Shown here piece after piece: positions 32,200 to 39,103 of a stretch of DNA of 43,000 nt. The stretch lies in the NCBI GenBank assembly GCA_902727915.1, contig CACVAU010000013.1, forward strand, positions 1 through 43,000. The letters run 5' to 3'. This DNA is from an uncultured Sulfurovum sp. Lineage in GTDB: Bacteria; Campylobacterota; Campylobacteria; Campylobacterales; Sulfurovaceae. The notes below the pieces were generated by a model. The model saw nothing but the letters and a program-made list of their open reading frames with translations, searched no databases and had not been told where the DNA came from. How positions within the stretch are numbered: position 1 is the stretch's first letter; each line of letters opens with the position of its first letter. Position numbers and translations under genes: made by a program.

Positions 32200-35136
32200 A
32201 TTCATCTTAGAAATAATATCTGACAACTCATCACCATTTATCTTTGGTCTAAAAGCAACCTCTATGCCTTTTTGCTCTTTTAAACTCTCAAAAAATCGTT
32301 CGGCACTTTTAATTTTGAGCTTTTCAGCATTCCCAATCTCTGAAAAAGCATCATAACCTTTCGTCTCAACGACCAAGTACAGTTCTGATGCTTCCCCATT
32401 GTCTATAACATAAGCAAAATCAGGACTGTAACTTTTACCATGTGGGGTAGGAATCTTTAACGAGGGAAGCTTTCCAAATACCGTAATCTTTTGATGCATC
32501 GATTCATCTATGGTCACTTTTTCTATTTCAGAATCTACTTCCATAAACTTTTCATCATAAATGGACTTTTCTAAAACGCTTTTATTACGTATGGGGTAAA
32601 CCTCTTTACCTAACGCTCCCCCTTTTAAAGCCTCCCTAAGGTTTCCATTTTTATCTATAAACGCCGTATTATTAACCTTTACCTCTTTAATATCATAAGA
32701 AATTTTATTGACAATCACTTCATAGATAGCACTTATAAAACTATCTTTTAACCGTCCCAATGCCATGTTTTCATTGGAAGTGATGAGTAAAAACTTCTCT
32801 TTGTCAATTTTAGACAAAACCGTACTAACGGTTTTCATACTTAACTTAGTCGCATTTGACAAAGACTTCACAAACTCATAAAGGGTAAAAATTGAAGTAC
32901 TTTCTACCTTGACTGTCTCATCATAACTGTGATGAACCTCAAGGTTTTCTACCTCTTTGTCAGTTCTTATAATAATGTCTTGCCCATCAATGCTAAAGTC
33001 ATTATTAATACTTTCAATAGCACTTCTAATTAATACTTCGCTATCTATTTCATATTTTATGGTCGCTTCATGGTTCAAACTCTCCCAAAGTGTTTGAAAG
33101 CGTTTAAAGTTTTGAGCATTGATTTTAATATGTTGTTTTTTCTTAGCTTGACGACTTTCTTTAGTTTTTATACGGTTAGTGGTCTTAAAAAATGCATCAA
33201 AATAGGCTTTTAGCTTTTGATTATCTACACCTTTCATCTCTATCTCTTTTAAAGCTTTAACTTCTTTATCATACGCTTCTTTAGAAATTGTTATTTCACT
33301 CATTCCATCATCATCAATGCTAATAAACCCTAAATCTTCAAGTTCATCTAAGAGCCTTACAGCAAACCTAGCTGTTGTGGCTATCTCATTTTCGACCATA
33401 ATCTCTTCATTAAAGAGTTTTGCTACCTTTTTTACCGAATGCTCACTTATCTCATTTTGTATGGAGGCTACAAAGTCTTCTTCTGTTGAAGGAACAACCA
33501 CAAAAAGCTCATTCACAAAGTCAAAATCTTCATGCTCTTTGGTAATACGCTCTCCCTGCTGATTTACAGCCAAACGCAATCCACGTCCTATCTGTTGGAG
33601 TTTGGTTATTTTAGAGTTAGAGGGGGCTAGTTTACAAAGGGTAAAGACATTAGGGTTATCCCATCCCTCTTGTAATGCCCATTGAGAAAAAATAAAACGT
33701 AAGTCCGTATCAAAGGACAACAACTCCTCTTTTTTGTTAAGTATAAGAGCAATCGCTTCTTCTTCATCTTTAATTTTAGACGATTTGGCAAAATAGCCGT
33801 GATGAATTTGTCCGATATTTTCTTTGCTTCGCTCTAAATAAGTCCTGTAAGCCTCATCTAAATTTTTTCTCAAAACTTCATTTAAATTTTTCAGATATAG
33901 TTTTTCAAAAAGCTCTGCCAGTACGCCTTGGCTACCATCGTCTTGTAAATACTTACTCACTCCATCTATAAAAAAGAGACAAACAGCTTTAATGCCCAGT
34001 TTAAACAATTCCTCTTCACGTTCAAAATGGTTTTTAATGGCTCTGTCGACAATCACCTTTTGCATCTCATCAAACAACACCCCATAACTCTCAACCTCAT
34101 CAAGTAGTAAAGCGATACCATTAGAAAAAAGTATCTCTTTCTTGGTAATTTTTTCCACCACATAAGCATTTAAATACTCAATGCCTACCACTTCTCCAAA
34201 GTTATCACCTTTTGACAAAGCACAGGTTTTACTTTTTGCTTCTATGTCTTTGTAGGCAATGGTTGCCACATAATCTTTTTGGGTTCTTCCCACAACTTTT
34301 TTAAGCTCTAAAGTATGATCATCGATGTTTTTGTTTCCAATGGTATCTACCGAAATACCTTTAACCAATCCTCCTGAAAAAGCGTCAATACTGTCTAAGG
34401 TATAAAGCAAATTTTTATAAACATCATCTTTAAAAGTTGCCCCAAACCGAAGCGTAAAAAGTGGATTGAATTTTTTAAGATACTCCGTTGTCTGCTTCCC
34501 CTCAAAACGGTGAGGCTCATCAATGACAATCACAGGTCTTAACTCTGCCACAGCTTCCATGTAAGACTTGGCACGACCTATCAAAGACTGCTCAACACCA
34601 CGTTTGTTAATGGTATTTTTTGCTTTGTTAAACGACTGATAAGTCGAGACCAATACCGAAATATTTTGGTTCGAGTTATTCACATAATTTCCAATGGTCT
34701 TGTCACTGTAGTTAAAAACTGAAATGCTTTTACCATACTCTTTGACAAAAAACTCTTTGGTTATGGTGATGTTTTTAAGTGTCCCTTGACGAATGGCATT
34801 GGAGGGAACCAAGATTATAAACTTACTCAATCCATAGTCACGATTTAACCGATAAATAGATTCTAAAAAAGTAAACGTCTTCCCAGTTCCTGTCTCCATA
34901 AGTGTGTCAAGAACCAACTCATCTTTGATGCTTACATCACCAATGCTTACAGCATTTTGTTCACGTACTTCTTTAATATTTTCAGCCAACATGGCTTTAC
35001 TCGCTGTTAATGAAAAACTTGGGTTACTTTTAGCATTACTGTTAGGTTTAAAGGCGATGTTTTTAAAGACATTGGAGATACTATTAACAGCTTTTTCTTG
35101 ATAATCTAGTCGGTCAAATTTGATTTTTAGGCTCAT
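32191..35136 (-). CDS. Type III restriction endonuclease Res subunit
   Basis: The 981-residue protein has a superfamily 2 helicase core: METGTGKTFTF (Walker A, near residues 80-90), VIDEPHRFEGK (DExH-type), RFGATF, and IGRGLRLAV (motif VI). A C-terminal PD-(D/E)XK nuclease follows, with SPDFAYV and LVVETKG near residues 910-945. Res works with Mod, cutting after ATP-driven communication between two unmethylated sites. I chose ATG 35136 (MSLKIKFD) as it matches the family N-terminus and has AGAGGA upstream; the longer frame starts at a TTG at 35199. It is separated from mod by the AlbA_2-type gene. Confidence 0.92.
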   Translation of the reverse strand: MSLKIKFDRLDYQEKAVNSISNVFKNIAFKPNSNAKSNPSFSLTASKAMLAENIKEVREQNAVSIGDVSIKDELVLDTLMETGTGKTFTFLESIYRLNRDYGLSKFIILVPSNAIRQGTLKNITITKEFFVKEYGKSISVFNYSDKTIGNYVNNSNQNISVLVSTYQSFNKAKNTINKRGVEQSLIGRAKSYMEAVAELRPVIVIDEPHRFEGKQTTEYLKKFNPLFTLRFGATFKDDVYKNLLYTLDSIDAFSGGLVKGISVDTIGNKNIDDHTLELKKVVGRTQKDYVATIAYKDIEAKSKTCALSKGDNFGEVVGIEYLNAYVVEKITKKEILFSNGIALLLDEVESYGVLFDEMQKVIVDRAIKNHFEREEELFKLGIKAVCLFFIDGVSKYLQDDGSQGVLAELFEKLYLKNLNEVLRKNLDEAYRTYLERSKENIGQIHHGYFAKSSKIKDEEEAIALILNKKEELLSFDTDLRFIFSQWALQEGWDNPNVFTLCKLAPSNSKITKLQQIGRGLRLAVNQQGERITKEHEDFDFVNELFVVVPSTEEDFVASIQNEISEHSVKKVAKLFNEEIMVENEIATTARFAVRLLDELEDLGFISIDDDGMSEITISKEAYDKEVKALKEIEMKGVDNQKLKAYFDAFFKTTNRIKTKESRQAKKKQHIKINAQNFKRFQTLWESLNHEATIKYEIDSEVLIRSAIESINNDFSIDGQDIIIRTDKEVENLEVHHSYDETVKVESTSIFTLYEFVKSLSNATKLSMKTVSTVLSKIDKEKFLLITSNENMALGRLKDSFISAIYEVIVNKISYDIKEVKVNNTAFIDKNGNLREALKGGALGKEVYPIRNKSVLEKSIYDEKFMEVDSEIEKVTIDESMHQKITVFGKLPSLKIPTPHGKSYSPDFAYVIDNGEASELYLVVETKGYDAFSEIGNAEKLKIKSAERFFESLKEQKGIEVAFRPKINGDELSDIISKMNLV

Positions 35137-35162
35137 TTTATTTCTATTTTCCTCTATTTTAG

Positions 35163-35176
35163 TGCGATATATCGCA
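35163..35176. promoter_or_regulatory. Perfect 14-bp palindrome upstream of res
   Basis: TGCGATATATCGCA lies 27 bases upstream of the chosen res start. It is GC-flanked in otherwise AT-rich DNA, which makes a chance palindrome less likely. It may be a regulator site over the res promoter or leader. If translation began at the TTG at 35199, it would be coding instead. Confidence 0.45.
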
Positions 35177-35204
35177 TAAAAAAATAAACTTTTTTTCAAT
35201 AAAG

Positions 35205-35218
35205 TCCTATATTTAGGA
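35205..35218. promoter_or_regulatory. Shared CCTATATTTAGG site, res-proximal copy
   Basis: TCCTA-TATT-TAGGA forms a short inverted repeat about 70 bases upstream of res. Its 12-base core occurs again, on the other strand, upstream of the AlbA_2-type gene (36860-36873). Shared operator sites for the defence locus are possible. Confidence 0.35.
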
Positions 35219-35292
35219 GTTTATAAAGGTTTCATTTTTATCTTTAATTTTATTTTGATTATTTATTTGCCAAGTCTAACAGTTCTTTTTCT

Positions 35293-35368
35293 TTCCCTTT
35301 TCCAGTCACATAAAGAGATACCATAAAATAGGCATTCTTTTAGTTTTTCCGTTTTCCAGTCACATAAA
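35293..35368. repeat. Direct repeat pair, res side of the AlbA_2-type gene
   Basis: Two copies of a 22-bp repeat (35293-35314 and 35347-35368) lie 54 bases apart start to start. On the minus strand they contain TTTATGTGACTGGAAAA; the two differ at one or two positions. A matching pair with the same 54-base spacing lies on the other side of the gene at 36833-36908. Each copy is followed on the plus strand by a CC-rich then AGG-containing stretch, suggesting diverged 54-bp tandem units. Confidence 0.75.
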
Positions 35369-35369
35369 A

Positions 35370-36833
35370 CTATCCCCAATAGGGAATATATTCTGCAAAT
35401 TTTGAAGAGATATTATTAGGGTCTTTAGGTTTAATTAAATTACTTTTTACAGCATCAGTAATGAGCCTTGAAACCATAGACCTCTGTTTCTCATGCATTT
35501 TAAATCGTTCTCTGAGTGTTGTATTCGTCATAGCACTGTTTGATAAATATCTAATGGTTGCATGTTGATAACATGCTCTTAATCTCTCTTCATAAGACAT
35601 ATTGGCAAAAGTTTTAGGCGTATAAATAGTTGCTTTAAAATAATTATCACCCTCTTCTAACTTCAATGGAGGTAGTCCATACAGTTCAATGGCTGTAATT
35701 GTTTTTTGAAAACCTGTTCCTCTCTCTTCACATATCTCATAGCGTCTAAAATGTGAAGCCAGTAGTTCATTACGGGATTGAGGAGTCGTTCCAATAATTC
35801 TCTCTATATTTTTAGATGGTAAAAGTTTTCCAGGATTTGTAATTTCAAGTCTATCTTCAAAAATCTCAATCATTGGTCCAGTACCCCTGATCGTGAAATC
35901 TTGATGAATCAAAGCATTAGCAATTAACTCACGAAGAGCAATATCTGGATAAACAGTAACAGTTTTTCTAAATGCTTTTTCTATAATTTCACTTTGGGGA
36001 AGCATCGTATGAATAAAACCTATAAGTTTTTCAAACGCAATAGCATAACCTTTTTTCCCATTAATCTCTTGTTCAGTTATAACTTTATTGTAACCTTTAT
36101 ATTTAATGATTCTGATTGTTTTACGAGAGAGTTCTTCAAACTTATTTAAATCATATCCTGCGACTAAAGCTCCTAAATTTGTAATGTAAAATTGCTCTTC
36201 AGATAATTTGTGAACCATTTTTTCTTCAATTAAAAAGTTAACCACTTCATCCAAACTTTGAGGAACTGGCTTTTTTAACAATTCAAAAACACTTTGATAT
36301 TCAAGTAAAAGAAACAAATCATTTCGAGAAACAATATTAGAAGCATATAACTCTTCAAAGACAGGTGTCTTACTATAGAGCATCAATGCACCTATCTCTT
36401 GGCGTGATGCCTCTCTTGTGCTTCCACCTGTCCTAATATGTGTATTATCCATCATATTACCTGATTTAATATAAACAGGTTTAACTTTTGATTCAGGAAT
36501 ATGAATGACCAATAAAACCTTTGTTTGATACTCAATAACCATATGGTCTATAAAAATAAGAGGTTCAAGCGTATCTCGTGCTAAACTGGAGAGTGAATCA
36601 ATTATTTTTTCAATACTTGTTTTATCTATACCTAAAATTGTTCCATTTTTGTCATCAATACCAAAAACTAAAAAACCTCCTCCTGCATGATTAGCAAAAG
36701 CACAAAGATGTTTTGATAACTTTTTGTTATTTGGTGAGATATTTTCTTTCCAGTCAAGTTCATTTAACTCTTGTGGAATTGGATTTAAACTTGCATCTAA
36801 CAATGCATATAATTTATTTTCCCAAGACTTCAT
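35370..36833 (-). CDS. AlbA_2/Schlafen-type DNA-binding ATPase-like regulator inside a type III R-M locus
   Basis: The 487-residue protein has an N-terminal AlbA_2 domain (FANHAGGGFLVFGIDDKNGTILGI, then IRTGGSTREASRQE), a central HATPase_c_4-like region (ALRELIANALIHQDFTIRGTGPMIEIFEDRLEITNPGKLL and EERGTGFQKTI) and a C-terminal winged-helix-like segment. Such proteins are often annotated as transcriptional regulators and occur in defence loci. ATG 36833 (MKSWENKLY) is preferred; TTG at 36845 would add four residues. The start lies at the edge of a repeat copy whose GGAAAACGG may act as ribosome binding site. It splits mod from res. Confidence 0.82.
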   Translation of the reverse strand: MKSWENKLYALLDASLNPIPQELNELDWKENISPNNKKLSKHLCAFANHAGGGFLVFGIDDKNGTILGIDKTSIEKIIDSLSSLARDTLEPLIFIDHMVIEYQTKVLLVIHIPESKVKPVYIKSGNMMDNTHIRTGGSTREASRQEIGALMLYSKTPVFEELYASNIVSRNDLFLLLEYQSVFELLKKPVPQSLDEVVNFLIEEKMVHKLSEEQFYITNLGALVAGYDLNKFEELSRKTIRIIKYKGYNKVITEQEINGKKGYAIAFEKLIGFIHTMLPQSEIIEKAFRKTVTVYPDIALRELIANALIHQDFTIRGTGPMIEIFEDRLEITNPGKLLPSKNIERIIGTTPQSRNELLASHFRRYEICEERGTGFQKTITAIELYGLPPLKLEEGDNYFKATIYTPKTFANMSYEERLRACYQHATIRYLSNSAMTNTTLRERFKMHEKQRSMVSRLITDAVKSNLIKPKDPNNISSKFAEYIPYWG

Positions 36834-36908
36834 TCCGTTTTCCAATCACATAAGTTAAGCCCTAAATATAGGGGTTTGAAAGTTTTTTCCGTTTTCCAAT
36901 CACATAAG
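36833..36908. repeat. Direct repeat pair, mod side of the AlbA_2-type gene
   Basis: Two identical 22-bp copies (36833-36854 and 36887-36908) lie exactly 54 bases apart, containing minus-strand CTTATGTGATTGGAAAACGG. The pair at 35293-35368 differs mainly by C for T in GTGAYTGG. The four copies face the same way and bracket the AlbA_2-type gene. Two repeats per side are too few for CRISPR, and no cas genes are visible. Confidence 0.8.
36860..36873. promoter_or_regulatory. Shared CCTATATTTAGG site, upstream of the AlbA_2-type gene
   Basis: On the minus strand CCCTA-TATT-TAGGG forms an inverted repeat 27 bases upstream of the gene start, between the two direct repeats. It shares a 12-base core with 35205-35218. 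Confidence 0.35.
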
Positions 36909-36924
36909 ATTTTAGCCAATTTTC

Positions 36925-38826
36925 TCACCCCCTAAACCTCAACTTATCACCTTTAATGCCCATTTGTTCCACAGCAGATTCAAGTTCCAGTGTAAACTTA
37001 TCATTGTCAACCAAAGGAGAGTAAACTGTAATGTATTCTAAACCATTTAAGGCTTTTAGGTGTGTGACAAGTTCGTCTATGTTTAAAGAGCCTAAAATAA
37101 AAAGTACATTTTCAACCCTATAAAGTTTTTGTTCCATTAAAACCTCAACCTTTGAACTAAGCGACAAGCTTTCAGCCACCAAAAGGTTATAAAGTATCTC
37201 TTCATGGCTTTCTATGCTAGGTGTTTGGCTAAAGCTTAAAAGGTCTTCTTGCGATGCTTGGTCTAGTGGTTTTTGGTAGAGTTTTTGTTTCACATCTTCT
37301 ACGACTTCAAATGTTCTAAACCCTATGTCACCTTTTCCTATTTGCTCTCCTGCTCTACGAATACGCTCTTGGGTAATGTCAAAGATGTTTTCATACCCTG
37401 CTTTTCGTGCTTCTGACTTTTCAGGCGTTTCTTCTGCCCACTGAACACAAATAAACTTTCGGTTTCCATTGTCTTTGGCATTTAAATCCATAACGGCATG
37501 GGCTGTTGTTCCTGAACCTGCGAAGAAGTCTAGGATGATTTCATCAGTACCTAAACCAAACTCCATAATTTTTTGAATTAATCCTAATGGTTTTGGATTT
37601 TTAAAAACTTCTTTCTTAAAACCTAAGTTTATAAACTGTTCACTTCCTCTTTCACTATTCACCTCTTTTAATGTCCATGTAGATGTAGGTTTTATATTTT
37701 TTTTATTTTCTAATAAGTCTTTTTCAAAAATTCCCCATCGTTCACGTACTTTCATGTATTTAGGAATCAATAAATTAAACTTTTCTAGTGCTGTCTTCTC
37801 TTCCCATCTCCAATTACCCTCTTGACCATTTTCTTTTATAGGTTTTATTTGAATATATCCATTTGGAATTTCTTCTTTCCTCGATATATATAAATCATTT
37901 GTTTGCTCATTAAATAAAAAATAATAGAATAAATTTGGTCGGTCTTCACGTCGATCATTATCTCCCGTTTTTCTTAAATCTATTTCTCGATATATTCTAC
38001 CTCCTTCATCTTTCTTGTTAAATCGTTTTATAATTTTTTCATCAGGTTTCCAACCAAATATTTTTGCTTCGTTTTTTTTATAAATCAATCCATATTCATG
38101 TGAAGTAGCAATAAACCCATCATCTGAACGACCTTTTGGATTGTTTACATTTACGATAGTAGAAATAAAATTCTCCTCCCCAAAAACCTCATCACAAAGC
38201 AATCGAAGTTGAGCCACTTCATTGTCATCTATACTTATAAAAATAACCCCATCCTCTTTAAGTAAATCTTTTGCCAACAACAAACGTGGGTACATAAAAC
38301 TAAGCCAACCAGAGTGCGTTTTTGCGCCTTGAATGTTTTCGATGTAGTCCACATACTCTTTGTCATAACCCAAAGCTTCTAAAGTCTCTTCCGTTGTCTC
38401 TGTAAAGTTGTCATTGTAAACAAAGCCATCGTTTTTAGTGTTGTAAGGTGGGTCGATGTAAATCATTTTTATGGCTTCAAAGTAGTTCTGCCTTAAAATC
38501 TTTAACGCATCTAAGTTATCACCTTTTAGGAGTATGTTGCCTGTTGCATCCCAATCTTTACTCTGTTTTTGTAAAGGTTTTAAAACTTTTTGATTTTTGC
38601 TAAACGCTGTATGATACGCCTCTTTTTTACCTACCCAATTTAAACCATAACCCTCTTCTTTTATTTCAGCTAAAGAGGGGTCTAAACTCATTTGTAATTT
38701 CTCTGGGTCGATGCTGTACTTACCATTTTCATCGATGCTAACAGCATGGGGAAAAAGTCTTTTAAGTTCTTTGTAGTTGTTGTCGTTAACACTTTGTTCG
38801 TCTATTACATTCTTTTTTAATGGCAT
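36925..38826 (-). CDS. Type III DNA methyltransferase Mod subunit
   Basis: The 633-residue protein is a beta-class amino-methyltransferase: DPPYNT (motif IV) at residues 125-130, then a target recognition region near 220-430, then DFFAGSGTTAHAV (motif I) near 434-446. Mod methylates adenine in a short asymmetric site and guides Res. The recognition region is more AT-rich than the flanks and holds an A8 run (37697-37704, as T8 on the plus strand). Such regions are exchanged between alleles, so the site cannot be predicted. AAGGT precedes ATG 38826. Confidence 0.93.
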   Translation of the reverse strand: MPLKKNVIDEQSVNDNNYKELKRLFPHAVSIDENGKYSIDPEKLQMSLDPSLAEIKEEGYGLNWVGKKEAYHTAFSKNQKVLKPLQKQSKDWDATGNILLKGDNLDALKILRQNYFEAIKMIYIDPPYNTKNDGFVYNDNFTETTEETLEALGYDKEYVDYIENIQGAKTHSGWLSFMYPRLLLAKDLLKEDGVIFISIDDNEVAQLRLLCDEVFGEENFISTIVNVNNPKGRSDDGFIATSHEYGLIYKKNEAKIFGWKPDEKIIKRFNKKDEGGRIYREIDLRKTGDNDRREDRPNLFYYFLFNEQTNDLYISRKEEIPNGYIQIKPIKENGQEGNWRWEEKTALEKFNLLIPKYMKVRERWGIFEKDLLENKKNIKPTSTWTLKEVNSERGSEQFINLGFKKEVFKNPKPLGLIQKIMEFGLGTDEIILDFFAGSGTTAHAVMDLNAKDNGNRKFICVQWAEETPEKSEARKAGYENIFDITQERIRRAGEQIGKGDIGFRTFEVVEDVKQKLYQKPLDQASQEDLLSFSQTPSIESHEEILYNLLVAESLSLSSKVEVLMEQKLYRVENVLFILGSLNIDELVTHLKALNGLEYITVYSPLVDNDKFTLELESAVEQMGIKGDKLRFRG

Positions 38827-38844
38827 GGGTTACCTTGTGGCTAA

Positions 38845-38860
38845 ATTATAAAAGATTATA
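38845..38860 (-). promoter_or_regulatory. Two candidate -10 boxes for mod
   Basis: Minus-strand TATAAT occurs twice (38845-38850 and 38855-38860), 18 to 34 bases before the mod start. The first would leave little leader, so the second is likelier. The rest of the gap to 39028 is AT-rich without a gene; it contains T7-A-T6 at 38941-38954. Confidence 0.4.
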
Positions 38861-39028
38861 GAATAAATTTTTGGACAATGTTCTAAAATATGACAAATTG
38901 TAAGATGAAGTAGCGTAAAAAATAGAGCTAAAATAAGCACTTTTTTTATTTTTTGAATAGTAAGCGTTGAATTTAATAGTAAAATGGCTTATTTTGAAAG
39001 ATAGATAGCTTTATGATGATTATTGGCT

Positions 39029-39078
39029 GTAGGTTCGATTTTATCGAACCATTTAACATTCGATGAAATCGAACCTAC
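39029..39078. repeat. REP/REPIN-like inverted pair with GTAG heads
   Basis: The plus unit (39029-39049) is GTAG followed by GTTCGAT-TTT-ATCGAAC. The minus unit (39058-39078) has the same head and stem with one loop change. The two are only 8 bases apart and would fold as a 22-bp stem (39027-39048 with 39059-39080, one mismatch). T6 follows on the plus strand, but no plus-strand gene precedes it. The minus strand, carrying nrdA transcription, lacks a T-run after it. Confidence 0.65.
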
Positions 39079-39103
39079 AGACCTTTTTTAATTATTTAAC
39101 TTT

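Noticed and set aside
35293..36908. Possible CRISPR array: 22-bp repeats with 32-bp spacers
   Set aside because: Only two repeats occur on each side, the repeats are short for CRISPR, the spacers share partial similarity, and there are no cas genes.
39029..39049. GGTTCGATT resembling a tRNA T-arm
   Set aside because: No acceptor stem, anticodon arm or CCA context surrounds it; the sequence is part of an inverted REP-like pair.
39027..39080. Rho-independent terminator for nrdA
   Set aside because: The T-run lies on the plus-strand side only, while nrdA is on the minus strand and no plus-strand gene ends nearby.
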